A DNA stretch of 33,543 nucleotides from the NCBI RefSeq assembly GCF_002926165.1, contig NZ_MAGP01000157.1, forward strand, positions 1 through 33,543. Reading direction: 5' to 3'. This DNA comes from Micromonospora chalcea. Lineage in GTDB: Bacteria > Actinomycetota > Actinomycetes > Mycobacteriales > Micromonosporaceae. Shown here piece after piece: positions 22,742-32,551 of this stretch. Positions within the stretch are counted from its first letter, which is position 1, and each line of letters opens with the position of its first letter. The position numbers and the translations under genes are program-made. The notes beneath the pieces were generated by a model. The model saw only the letters and a list, made by a program, of their open reading frames with translations. It did not search any database and was not told where the DNA came from.

Positions 22742-23902
22742 GTGGACGCGGCACGGCTGAAGCAGAGCTGGTCCCTGGTCGCCGCGCACGGCGACCAGGT
22801 GCCGCTCTACTTCTATTCGACGCTGTTCCTGGCGCATCCGGAGACCCGGCAGATGTTCCCGACGAACATGGCCGGGCAGCGGGATCGTCTGGTGGCGGCC
22901 CTGGGGCATGTGGTGTCCCACGTGGACCAGGTGGATCAGCTGGTCGGGTTCCTGCGGGACCTGGGCGCGGATCACCGGAAGTTCGCGGTGCGCGCGGAGC
23001 ACTATCCGGCGGTCGGTGAGGCGCTGCTGGCGACGTTGCGGCATTTCTGCGGTGAGGCGTGGACCGACGAGCTGGCGGCCGACTGGACCGCGGCGTACGG
23101 CCTGGTGGCGCAGGTGATGACCGACGGCGCGCAGGCGGCGGAGTCGCAGTCGCCGCCGTGGTGGGTGGCGGAGGTGCTGTCGCACGAGCAGCGCACGTTC
23201 GACGTGGCGGTGCTGACGGTGCGCCCGCAGTATCTGCTGCCGTTCAGGCCGGGGCAGTCGATCGGGGTGTCGCATCCGGCGGTGCGGTCGTGGCGGTACT
23301 ACTCGCCGGCGAACGCGCCGCGTTCGGACGGCACGGTGGAGTTGCACGTGCGGGCCGCGCCGGGTGGCGTGGTGTCGTCACGTCTGGTGTACGGGTGCGC
23401 GGCGGGTGATCAGATCCATCTGGCGTCGCCGGTGGGTGAGCGGTTGACGTTGTGGCAGGCCGGGTCGTCGGATCTGCTGCTGTTGGCCGCCGGGACCGGC
23501 TGGGCGCCGGTGAAGGCGCTGGTGGAGCAGGTGGCGGCGGAGGGTTCCGGGCGGCGGGTCGACCTGTATGTGGGGGCCCGTTCGCGTACGGAGTTCTACG
23601 ACAGTGAGGCGATCGACAAGCTGGCGGCGACGCATCCGTGGTTGCGGGTGTCGTACGTGGCCGGATCGGATCCGCAGCGGCCGGGGGAGATGGTGCGGCT
23701 GGCCGACCGGGTGCTGGCCGACGGGGACTGGCGGTCGAGACACGTGTACGTGTGCGGGTCCGACGAGATGGTCGGTGACTCGGTGGCGGCGCTGACCGCG
23801 GCGGGTTACCAGCCGGGCCAGCTGCACCACGAGGGTTTCGGCAAGCACTGGTACGGCCCGTCCTGGCGGACGGTGGCCGAGGGAACAGAGGTGATCCGGT
23901 GA
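22742..23902 (+). CDS. Flavohaemoglobin (globin plus FAD/NAD reductase)
   Basis: A 386-residue fusion, slightly shorter than E. coli Hmp (396). The globin domain (about 1-130) has tyrosines near B10 (Y23/Y25), CD1-type F39, and proximal histidine H78 (LGADHRKFAVRAEHYPAVGEALLATL). The reductase half has the FAD motif R185-YYS, PGGVVSSRL, the NAD-binding GTGWAP (251-256), and the C-terminal YVCGSDEMVG and HEGFGKHWYG. This enzyme class is an NO dioxygenase, but the globin half departs from Hmp (Hmp has KHVSL where this has DHRKF), as in the type II flavohaemoglobins of actinobacteria, whose role may differ. GTG starts 2 nt after glbN. Its stop sits inside a duplicated junction repeat. Confidence 0.9.
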   Translation: MDAARLKQSWSLVAAHGDQVPLYFYSTLFLAHPETRQMFPTNMAGQRDRLVAALGHVVSHVDQVDQLVGFLRDLGADHRKFAVRAEHYPAVGEALLATLRHFCGEAWTDELAADWTAAYGLVAQVMTDGAQAAESQSPPWWVAEVLSHEQRTFDVAVLTVRPQYLLPFRPGQSIGVSHPAVRSWRYYSPANAPRSDGTVELHVRAAPGGVVSSRLVYGCAAGDQIHLASPVGERLTLWQAGSSDLLLLAAGTGWAPVKALVEQVAAEGSGRRVDLYVGARSRTEFYDSEAIDKLAATHPWLRVSYVAGSDPQRPGEMVRLADRVLADGDWRSRHVYVCGSDEMVGDSVAALTAAGYQPGQLHHEGFGKHWYGPSWRTVAEGTEVIR

Positions 23903-23968
23903 GCGCGAGGAGTGAGCCGGGGTTGCGAGCCCCGCAGTCGCGAACAGAGGTGATCCGGTGAGCGCGAG
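23883..23968 (+). repeat. 59-bp insertion with a 27-bp direct duplication of a gene junction
   Basis: The same 27 bases occur at 23883-23909 and 23942-23968, 59 nt apart. Each copy contains GTGATCCGGTGAGCGCGAG. The first holds the flavohaemoglobin stop (TGA 23900-23902), the second holds the DivIVA-like start (GTG 23958). Between them lies a hairpin, CGGGGTT-GCG-AGCCCCG (23918-23934). A 20-codon reading frame (GTG 23899 to TGA 23961) bridges both copies by GTGA overlaps. It looks like a REP-type small element that duplicated the junction on insertion. From memory, similar sequence recurs near gene starts in Micromonosporaceae; I could not check this. Confidence 0.75.
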
Positions 23969-24641
23969 CCCGATCAGCAGCTATGACTCGCAGCACGTGT
24001 CGGGTCCGGTGCAGGTGCGGCTGACCGCGGACCGGGTGCGTCGGTGGGAGTTCGGGTCGGCGGCGTTCACCCGGCGCGGGTACGACCCGGCGGACGTGGA
24101 CCGGTTCCGGTTGCAGGTGGCCGACGAGCTGGATCTGCTGGCGGCGCAGGTGGGGGACCTGCGGGCGGAGAACGAGCGGCTCAACGACCATCTGGAGCTG
24201 CACCGGCACGGGGTGATCCCGAGCGCGGAGAAGGCGCCGGCGGCGCCGGCGGCGAAGGAGGTCAACCTGCTGTCGGCGGCGCAGCGGGAGGCCGAGCAGA
24301 TCATCGCGCAGGCGCACGACTACGCGCGCCGGGTGGCCGAGTACGCCCGTACCCAGTACGAGAGTTACATGCGGGCGGCGGCGGAGGAGGCGAAGCAGGA
24401 GGCCGAGCGGGCGGTGGCGGAGTACCGCAGCGCCGCCGGGGGCAGCTTCGACGACTCGGTGGCGACGCGGGAGGCGCTGCGGATCTTCGGCGAGATGATG
24501 ATCTCCCACATGCAGGCGGCGGCGCGGCATCTCGACGACGGTAGTGAGCAGTTGGCGCGCACGATGGAGCGGATCTCCCGGGAGTTGCCGGCGGCTGGTG
24601 GCGGCGCGCCGCAGCCGGCGTTGCCCCGGCATCAGCGGTGA
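23958..24641 (+). CDS. DivIVA-domain coiled-coil protein
   Basis: A 227-residue protein with a DivIVA-like N-terminal segment, FTRRGYDPADVDRFRLQVADELDLLAAQVGDLRAENERLNDHLELH (about 36-81). An Ala/Pro linker follows, then a long coiled coil (about 100-160, VNLLSAAQREAEQIIAQAHDYARRVAEYARTQYESYMRAAAEEAKQEAERAVAEY). A C-terminal helix contains EALRIFGEMMISHMQAAARHLDDGSEQLARTMERI. Such proteins bind curved membrane or scaffold polar growth in actinobacteria (DivIVA/Wag31 family), but this is a shorter side member, and its role is unknown. GTG 23958 overlaps the stop of a 20-codon frame created by the junction repeat (GTGA). No transmembrane segment is present. Confidence 0.85.
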   Translation: MSASPISSYDSQHVSGPVQVRLTADRVRRWEFGSAAFTRRGYDPADVDRFRLQVADELDLLAAQVGDLRAENERLNDHLELHRHGVIPSAEKAPAAPAAKEVNLLSAAQREAEQIIAQAHDYARRVAEYARTQYESYMRAAAEEAKQEAERAVAEYRSAAGGSFDDSVATREALRIFGEMMISHMQAAARHLDDGSEQLARTMERISRELPAAGGGAPQPALPRHQR

Positions 24642-24648
24642 CCGTACC

Positions 24649-24676
24649 GCCCGGCCTGCGGTGCGGCGGGCCGGGC
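24649..24676. terminator. Convergent terminator hairpin
   Basis: GCCCGGCC (24649-24656) pairs with GGCCGGGC (24669-24676) across 12 nt, between the ends of the DivIVA-like gene (+) and the NAD(P)-binding gene (-). It can serve both directions. Confidence 0.6.
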
Positions 24677-24684
24677 AGTATGGC

Positions 24685-25341
24685 TCAGGTGGTGACGGCG
24701 GTGATCGCTTCGGCGATGGGCGTGTCGCCGCCGACCAGTTCGAGGGTGTGCCCGGCGGTGCCGGGGGCGTACAGCAGGGCCAGCAGGACCCGGGCGACGT
24801 CGGCGCGGCTGATCGCGCCGCCGGTGACGTGCCGGGCCAGCGTGATGCGGCCTTCGGGTTCGTCGTCGGTGAGCCGGCCGGGCCGCAGCACCGTCACGTC
24901 GAGGTCCCGGCCGGTGACGTCGTCCTCGGCGGCTTTCTTGGCCCGCAGGTACGCCGCCCACACGTCGTCGGTGCCGTCGGCGGGTGCGTCGTCCACGCCC
25001 ATGGAGGAGACCAGCAGGTAGCGGCGTACGCCGGCTTGTGCGGCGGCGTCGGCGAGCAGCACGGCGGCGCCGCGGTCGACGGTGTCCTTGCGGGCGGCGC
25101 CGCTGCCGGGTCCGGCGCCGGCGGCGAACACGACGGCGTCGGCGCCGGCCAGGTGGGCGGCGAGGGTGTCGACGTCGGTGTGTTCCAGGTCGCAGAGGAC
25201 CGGTTCGGCGCCGGCGGCGCGTAGCGCGGCGGCGTGGTCGGGGTTGCGGATGAGCCCGAGCGCGGTGTCTGCGCGTCCGGCCAGTTCCCGCTCCAGCAGT
25301 TTGGCGATTTTGCCGTGCCCTCCGGCGATGACGACGCGCAT
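24685..25341 (-). CDS. NAD(P)-binding atypical short-chain dehydrogenase
   Basis: A 218-residue protein with a single Rossmann fold of the atypical SDR (SDR_a5/NmrA-like) type. The dinucleotide motif is VVIAGGHGKIAKLLERELA (3-21), GGxGxIA-like. Later landmarks are LCDLEHTD, ADAVVFAAGAGPGSGAARKDTVDRGAAVLLADAA, the VSSMG strand end, and AYLRAKKAAEDDV with an SDR-like K. DVTVLRPGRLTDDEPEG continues the family pattern. The catalytic Tyr-x3-Lys of classical SDRs appears as AYLRAKKAAE. The substrate is unknown. The promoter box TACGTT is only 6 nt before the ATG, so the transcript is probably leaderless. It diverges from the sirtuin gene. Confidence 0.85.
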   Translation of the reverse strand: MRVVIAGGHGKIAKLLERELAGRADTALGLIRNPDHAAALRAAGAEPVLCDLEHTDVDTLAAHLAGADAVVFAAGAGPGSGAARKDTVDRGAAVLLADAAAQAGVRRYLLVSSMGVDDAPADGTDDVWAAYLRAKKAAEDDVTGRDLDVTVLRPGRLTDDEPEGRITLARHVTGGAISRADVARVLLALLYAPGTAGHTLELVGGDTPIAEAITAVTT

Positions 25342-25347
25342 GCGATC

Positions 25348-25353
25348 AACGTA
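25348..25353 (-). promoter_or_regulatory. -10 box TACGTT for a leaderless mRNA
   Basis: On the minus strand TACGTT is followed by GATCGC and then ATG, the same 6-nt spacing seen at 9702 and 9966. No ribosome binding site intervenes. Confidence 0.5.
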
Positions 25354-25421
25354 GCCCGGCCGGGCGCGCCCCGCCGGGCGTCCGGGTGGGAGGTGCGGGT
25401 CCGGCGAGGGACCATGGACGG

Positions 25422-26264
25422 GTGAGTGAGGCGTTCGAGGCGTTGGCGCGGCTGGTGGCCGCCGGGGACGTGGTGGTGCTCAGCGGCGCGGGCCTGTCCA
25501 CCGAGTCGGGCATTCCGGACTACCGGGGGCCCAGCGGCGCGTCCCGCCGGCACACCCCGATGACGTACCAGGAGTTCACCCGGGATCCGCTGGCGCGGCG
25601 GCGGTACTGGGCGCGCAGCCACCTGGGCTGGCAGACCATCGCGCGGGCCGCCCCGAACGAGGGGCACCGGGCGGTGGCGCGGCTGCAGGCGGCCGGGCTG
25701 CTCGGCGGCATCATCACGCAGAACGTCGACGGGCTGCACACCGCCGCCGGCGCCAGCGGGGTGATCGAGCTGCACGGCCGCCTCGACGAGGTGACGTGCC
25801 TGGACTGCGGCAACGCCACCGGCCGCGAGGAGCTGCACCGGCGCCTGTCGGAGGCGAACCCGGGTTTCGACGCGCGGGTGGCGCGCGTCAACCCCGACGG
25901 CGACGTGGACCTGCCGGACGAGGCGGTGACCGGGTTCCGCACCGTCGACTGCGCGCTGTGCGGCACCGGCATGCTGAAACCGGACGTGGTGTTCTTCGGC
26001 GAGACGGTGCCCGCGCCGCGGGTGGCCGACTGTTTCGCGCTGGTGGAGGGGGCCCGGGCGCTGCTGGTGCTGGGGTCGTCGTTGACGGTGATGTCGGGGC
26101 GGCGGTTCGTGCTGCGCGCGGCCCGCCACGGCATCCCGGTGGCGATCGTCAACCAGGGCGTCACCCGCGGCGACGGGTACGCGGCGCTGCGCCTGGACGC
26201 GCCGCTGGGCGCCACCCTGCGCGCGCTGGCGGACCGGTGCGCGGCGGCCCCGGCGCCGGTGTGA
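25422..26264 (+). CDS. NAD-dependent protein deacylase, sirtuin
   Basis: A 280-residue sirtuin that removes acetyl or related groups from lysines using NAD. The NAD-binding motif GAGLSTESGIPDYRG lies at 22-36, TQNVDGLH at 99-106, the catalytic histidine is H118 (ELHGR), zinc cysteines are C126/C129 (CLDC) and C177/C180 (CALC), and the end of the cofactor site is GMLKPDVVFFGETVP. It resembles the class II/SIRT4-like bacterial group rather than CobB-short. Between the two Cys pairs is a longer loop than in E. coli CobB. GTG 25422 is chosen; GACCAT with 6-nt spacing could be its -10. It diverges from the SDR gene. A link to GcvP downstream is not implied. Confidence 0.93.
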   Translation: MSEAFEALARLVAAGDVVVLSGAGLSTESGIPDYRGPSGASRRHTPMTYQEFTRDPLARRRYWARSHLGWQTIARAAPNEGHRAVARLQAAGLLGGIITQNVDGLHTAAGASGVIELHGRLDEVTCLDCGNATGREELHRRLSEANPGFDARVARVNPDGDVDLPDEAVTGFRTVDCALCGTGMLKPDVVFFGETVPAPRVADCFALVEGARALLVLGSSLTVMSGRRFVLRAARHGIPVAIVNQGVTRGDGYAALRLDAPLGATLRALADRCAAAPAPV

Positions 26265-26327
26265 TCGACAACCCCGGGACATGAGCCGGAAACACGCCCG
26301 CTGGTAGCGTTGGGGGTGCCGGTACCA

Positions 26328-26411
26328 CCCACGTGGGAGAGACCGCCGATCCCGGCGGCGCCGAAGGGGCAGATTCTCCCCGGAACCTCTCAGGCAAAAG
26401 GACCACGTGGG
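26328..26411 (+). promoter_or_regulatory. Glycine riboswitch aptamer (gcvP leader)
   Basis: This is a class gcvT/glycine riboswitch. P1 is CCCACGTGG (26328-26336) with CCACGTGGG (26403-26411), 9 bp, whose core CCACGTGG is itself palindromic. The conserved GGGAGAGACC, GCCGAAGGGGCA (26360-26371) and CTCTCAGGCAAAAGGACC blocks are all present. Only one aptamer is seen before gcvP, although most glycine riboswitches are tandem. A hairpin GGGTG/CACCC (26314-26318, 26326-26330) competes for the 5' end of P1. Confidence 0.93.
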
Positions 26412-26442
26412 CAGGCGCTGTGGAGCGCGTCAGCGCGACTCA

Positions 26443-26473
26443 GGGGGAGGCCGACCCGTCGACCTCGCCCCCC
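26443..26473 (+). promoter_or_regulatory. Expression platform hairpin of the glycine riboswitch
   Basis: GGGGGAGG (26443-26450) can pair with CCT (26463-26465) and CCCCC (26468-26473) around the GTCGAC centre, with a CG bulge. It lies directly before the gcvP ribosome binding site AAGGAG (26474-26479). Translational control or termination could both use it; there is no T-run, so access to the ribosome site is more likely. Confidence 0.5.
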
Positions 26474-26487
26474 AAGGAGCGCAGCGC

Positions 26488-29310
<2,823 letters not shown>

Positions 29311-29319
29311 GCGGCGAAC

Positions 29320-29349
29320 GCCGGGGCGGTGGGCTCTCGCCGCCCCGGC
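29320..29349 (+). terminator. Terminator hairpin after gcvP
   Basis: GCCGGGGCGG (29320-29329) pairs perfectly with CCGCCCCGGC (29340-29349) over a 10-nt loop, starting 10 nt after the gcvP stop. Confidence 0.75.
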
Positions 29350-29375
29350 CGGCGCGCCGGCCGGTCATGACCGGC
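29347..29375. repeat. Two consecutive perfect palindromes
   Basis: GGCCGGCGCGCCGGCC (29347-29362) is a 16-bp palindrome, joined to GCCGGTCATGACCGGC (29360-29375), another 16-bp palindrome. They sit between gcvP (+) and the DUF5999 gene (-), so they may form a bidirectional terminator together with the preceding hairpin. Confidence 0.55.
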
Positions 29376-29404
29376 GCGTACGCTCACTGACGCTGCGTGA
29401 TGGC

Positions 29405-29605
29405 TCAGGCCACGAGAGCGTGACGGGCCGGACCCCGGTGCGGGGCGATGGTGCGTCCGTCGGGGAGCAGCTCACCGGTGTCCTCGAAGACGATGACACC
29501 GTTGCAGAGCAGGCTCCAGCCCTGCTCAGGGAAGCAGGCGAGGACGCGGGCGGCCTCGCGGTCGGTCGCGTCGGCGGAGGGGCAGGTGGGCTGGTGCTGA
29601 CACAT
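29405..29605 (-). CDS. DUF5999 family small protein
   Basis: A 66-residue actinobacterial protein: MCQHQPTCPSADATDREAA, then FPEQGWSLLCNGVIVFEDTGELLPDGRTIAPHR. Streptomyces homologues (DUF5999) share the MCQHQP-CPSAD start, the EQGWSLLCNGV-FEDTGELLPDG core and the IAPHR end. Four conserved Cys/His (C2, H4, C8, C31) suggest metal binding, which is inference. Function unknown. ATG 29605 is preceded by GGAG 7 nt away; an upstream ATG at 29638 has no ribosome binding site and is not conserved in the family. It faces gcvP across palindromes. Confidence 0.85.
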   Translation of the reverse strand: MCQHQPTCPSADATDREAARVLACFPEQGWSLLCNGVIVFEDTGELLPDGRTIAPHRGPARHALVA

Positions 29606-29728
29606 CGGGTTCTCCGGACTGTGGGGGCACTGTGTCATGGTTCACATGACCAGTGACGCACAGTACCAAGGAAAACTGAGCGGCAACGAGCAAGGATGCG
29701 TCTTGTTCACCGAGAATGGGCTGAACGG

Positions 29729-30922
29729 ATGACCCGTAACGGGCCAGACGTTGTGGAAGCGCTCCCACAGGTGGAGGTCGATACCCCCGGCGCCCCGCCC
29801 GGATGCCGTCGCCGACTGGTCGAGACGGCCCGCCTGCACTGGTCCGCCACCGACGGCGGCGACCCCGCTGACCTGGCACAACGCTTCCTCGCCGCGCACG
29901 GCGTCACCCGCGACGACCTGACCCGCCCCGGCCGCCACGACCCCGACGACGCGGTCTGCGGCGCGGCGCTCTACCTGTCCGCCGCCGCCGGCGCGTACAC
30001 CCTCGGCGTGTCGCCCGGCGCGCCGAGCCCCGCGCCGACGCTGCCCGACCTGGTCGTGGTCGTCTACCACCACACCGACCGGCCCACCCCGGCCCTGCCA
30101 CCGGCCCGCGCCGGGTGGCGGCTCGGACCGTGGCGCGACAGCTGGACCCCGGCCGCGCACGCCGCCGCCGTCGACGCGGTCCGCGCCGCCATCGCCCGCG
30201 GCGACGTCTACCAGACCAACCTCGTCGGCCACGCCGCCGCCCCGTACACCGGCGACCCCCGGCCGGCGCTGGCCCGCCTCGCCGCGCTGCCCGGCGCCCG
30301 CTACGGCGGCACGCTGCGCGGGCCCGGCTGGGCGCTCGGCTGCGCCTCCCCGGAGACCCTGATCGCGGTCGAGCACGGACGGCTGGTCACCCGCCCCATC
30401 AAGGGCACCCGCCCGGCCACCCTCGCCGGCCGCCGCGAGCTGCTCGCCTCGGCCAAGGAACGCGCCGAACACGTCATGATCGTCGACTTGGAGCGCAACG
30501 ACCTGGCCCGCGTCGCCCGCACCGGCTCGGTGCGCGTCGACGAGTTGTTCGCCGTACGCCGCTGGTGTGACCTGTGGCAGGCGGAGTCGACGGTGTCCGC
30601 GGCGCCCGCCGACGGCCTCGGCCTGGCCGACCTGCTGCGCGCGGTCTGCCCCGGAGGTTCGGTCACCGGCGCCCCGAAACGCGCCGCGCTGGCGCAGATC
30701 GCCGCGCTGGAGCCGGTCGGACGCGGCGCGAGTATGGGCGCGCTCGGCTGGGTCGGACCCGATCGCCTCGACCTGGGCCTGACCATCCGCACCGCCGCCG
30801 CCGACGGCGACCTGCTGCACCTGTGGGCCGGCGGCGGCATCACCTGGGACAGCGACCCGGCCGCCGAGGTCGCCGAGGCCGCCGCCAAGGCCGCCCCGAT
30901 CCGCGCCCTGCTCGCCGGCTGA
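29729..30922 (+). CDS. pabB: Chorismate-binding aminodeoxychorismate synthase component I
   Basis: A 397-residue chorismate-utilising enzyme making 4-amino-4-deoxychorismate for folate. The N-terminal half is diverged (WSATDGGDPADLAQRFLAAHG). The catalytic domain has DVYQTNLVG, SPETLI, RPIKGTRP with lysine K225, SAKERAEHVMIVDLERNDL, LWQAESTVSA and CPGGSVTGAPKRAALAQIAALEP. The PIKGT lysine is typical of PabB and distinguishes it from anthranilate synthase TrpE (PIAGT). ATG 29729 is provisional: no clear ribosome site is seen, and an operator-like palindrome lies inside its first codons (29753-29768). A later start such as GTG 29771 cannot be ruled out. It converges with pip. Confidence 0.85.
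   Translation: MTRNGPDVVEALPQVEVDTPGAPPGCRRRLVETARLHWSATDGGDPADLAQRFLAAHGVTRDDLTRPGRHDPDDAVCGAALYLSAAAGAYTLGVSPGAPSPAPTLPDLVVVVYHHTDRPTPALPPARAGWRLGPWRDSWTPAAHAAAVDAVRAAIARGDVYQTNLVGHAAAPYTGDPRPALARLAALPGARYGGTLRGPGWALGCASPETLIAVEHGRLVTRPIKGTRPATLAGRRELLASAKERAEHVMIVDLERNDLARVARTGSVRVDELFAVRRWCDLWQAESTVSAAPADGLGLADLLRAVCPGGSVTGAPKRAALAQIAALEPVGRGASMGALGWVGPDRLDLGLTIRTAAADGDLLHLWAGGGITWDSDPAAEVAEAAAKAAPIRALLAG
29753..29768. promoter_or_regulatory. LacI-family operator-like palindrome
   Basis: GTGGAAGCGCTCCCAC differs by one base from a perfect 16-bp palindrome; the core TGGAAGCGCTCCCA matches 13 of 14 positions of TGGGAGCGCTCCCA, the CebR-type operator known in streptomycetes. It overlaps the presumed pabB start region. 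Confidence 0.45.
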
Positions 30923-30925
30923 CAG

Positions 30926-30959
30926 GCCGGCGCCGTCGGCCCTTCTCGCGGCGGCCGGC
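30926..30959. terminator. Imperfect hairpin between pabB and pip
   Basis: GCCGGCGCCG (30926-30935) pairs with CGGCGGCCGGC (30949-30959) with one bulged base, 4 nt after the pabB stop. It lies between the convergent genes pabB and pip. Confidence 0.4.
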
Positions 30960-30994
30960 GGCTCCGCGGGCCGGTTGCGGCCGTGCGCGGCGGC

Positions 30995-31942
30995 TCAGCC
31001 GGCGGCGAACTCGTCGAGGGCGGCGACCACCCGCTCGCTGATGCCGTGCCCGCCGCCGTGCCCGCCGGACTCCACGATCTCCAGCCGCGCATCAGGCCAG
31101 TCCCGGTTCAGCAGCCAGGCGATGTCCGGCGGGCCGCTGACGTCCAGCCGGCCCTGCACCAGCACCCCCGGAATGCCCGCCAGGCGGCCCGCGTCGCGCA
31201 GCACCTGCCCGTCCGGCTGGAAACCCCGGTTCGCGAAGTAGTGCGTCACCAGCCGGGCGAACCCGTACCGGAACACCGGATCGGCGAACCGCGGATCCGG
31301 CGCGTACCCGCCCGCGAGGGACACGTGCACGTCCTCCCAGTCGCACCAGTCCCGCGCCGCCCGCTCCCGCACCGCCGGGTCCGGGTCGTCGAGCAGCCGC
31401 GCGTACACCGCCGACAGGTCACCGTCGCGGTCGGCCTCCGGCACGCCGTCGCGGAACCGCGCCCACTCCTGCGGGAACACCCGGCCCATGTCCCGGGTCA
31501 ACCACTCGATCTCCCGGCTGGTGTTGGCGACCACGCTGAACAGCACCAGCTCGGTGACCCGCTGCGGGTGCCGCTGCGCGTACGCCAGCGCCAGCGACGA
31601 CCCCCACGACGCGCCGCACAACAGCCACCTGTCGATCCCCAGGTGCGCGCGCAGCACCTCCATGTCGGCCAGCAGATGCCCGGTGGTGTTCACCGACAGG
31701 TCCGTGGCCGGATCCGACGCCAGGGGAGTGCTGCGCCCGCAGCCACGCTGGTCGAACAACACGACCCGGTACGCGGCCGGGTCGAACAGCCGCCGCCACC
31801 CCGCGCCCGCGCCCGAACCCGGCCCGCCGTGCACCACCCGCGCCGGCCGGCCGTCCGGATTACCGCACGTCTCCCAGTACACGCGCTGCCCGTCCCCGAC
31901 GTCCAGCAACCCGTGGGCGTACGGCTCGATCGGCGGATACAT
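30995..31942 (-). CDS. pip: Proline iminopeptidase
   Basis: A 315-residue alpha/beta hydrolase of the S33 family that removes N-terminal proline from peptides in the cytoplasm. Conserved parts are HGGPGSG (38-44, oxyanion region), FDQRGCGRSTP (63-73), the nucleophile S112 in GASWGS, and a C-terminal His in SGGHGGGHG. DWCDWEDVHVSL and FRYGFARLVTHYF lie in the cap region, typical of bacterial Pip. ATG 31942 is preceded by GGGAGG at 6 nt and begins the usual MYPPIEPY; the upstream in-frame ATG at 31972 lacks a ribosome site. It diverges from def, the two starts lying about 100 nt apart. Confidence 0.95.
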   Translation of the reverse strand: MYPPIEPYAHGLLDVGDGQRVYWETCGNPDGRPARVVHGGPGSGAGAGWRRLFDPAAYRVVLFDQRGCGRSTPLASDPATDLSVNTTGHLLADMEVLRAHLGIDRWLLCGASWGSSLALAYAQRHPQRVTELVLFSVVANTSREIEWLTRDMGRVFPQEWARFRDGVPEADRDGDLSAVYARLLDDPDPAVRERAARDWCDWEDVHVSLAGGYAPDPRFADPVFRYGFARLVTHYFANRGFQPDGQVLRDAGRLAGIPGVLVQGRLDVSGPPDIAWLLNRDWPDARLEIVESGGHGGGHGISERVVAALDEFAAG

Positions 31943-32028
31943 GCGGCGGCCTCCCAGCGTCGGTGTCCGCACACCCTACGAGCGTCGCCGCCCCGGCGGG
32001 TGCCCCCCGCGCAGCGGTAAGCAACGGA

Positions 32029-32034
32029 TAGCCT
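32029..32034 (+). promoter_or_regulatory. -10 box TAGCCT for a leaderless def mRNA
   Basis: TAGCCT ends 7 nt before the def ATG, so the transcript would start at or beside the initiation codon. No ribosome binding site is present. Confidence 0.5.
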
Positions 32035-32041
32035 TCCGGAC

Positions 32042-32551
32042 ATGACTATGCGCCCGATCCGGATCATCGGCGACCCCGTGCTGCGCACCCCCAGCGAACC
32101 CGTCACCAGCTTCGACGCCGAACTGCGCGCCCTCGTCACCGACCTGATGGACACCCTGCTCGGCGCACCCGGACGCGCCGGCGTCGCCGCGCCCCAGATC
32201 GGCGTCAACGCCCAGGTGTTCGTCTACGACGCCGACGGCCGGCGCGGCCACATGATCAACCCCACGTTGGAACTGTCCGACGAACTCCAGGACGACGACG
32301 AGGGCTGCCTGTCCATCCCCGGCCTGTACTTCCCGACCCCCCGCGCCCTGCACGCCACCGCCCTCGGCTACGACCAGCACGGCGCACCCCTCACCATCAC
32401 CGGCAGCGGCTTCCTCGCCCGCGCCCTGCAACACGAGACCGACCACCTGCGCGGACGCCTCTACGTCGACACCCTGCGCGGCGACACCCGCCGCCGGGCC
32501 CTGCGCGAGATCCGCGCCGGCCGATTCGACTCACCCAGCCGCGGCCGCTGA
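32042..32551 (+). CDS. def: Peptide deformylase
   Basis: Def removes the formyl group from the N-terminal methionine of new proteins. All three motifs are intact in 169 residues: GVAAPQIG (47-54), EGCLS (87-91) and HETDH (131-135), so metal ligands C89, H131 and H135 and catalytic E132 are present. The ATG follows a TAGCCT -10 box directly, suggesting a leaderless mRNA. The 3' end overlaps the convergent GNAT gene by 21 nt. Formate released by deformylase is also the substrate of the formate dehydrogenase in this window; that is only a loose metabolic link. Confidence 0.97.
   Translation: MTMRPIRIIGDPVLRTPSEPVTSFDAELRALVTDLMDTLLGAPGRAGVAAPQIGVNAQVFVYDADGRRGHMINPTLELSDELQDDDEGCLSIPGLYFPTPRALHATALGYDQHGAPLTITGSGFLARALQHETDHLRGRLYVDTLRGDTRRRALREIRAGRFDSPSRGR

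Noticed and set aside
23883..23968. Insertion sequence or CRISPR-like repeat
   Set aside because: Only two copies 59 nt apart exist, no transposase is present and no regular spacer array is seen.
30923..30994. Possible small gene between pabB and pip
   Set aside because: The 72-nt gap holds only a hairpin and no plausible start with a ribosome site.
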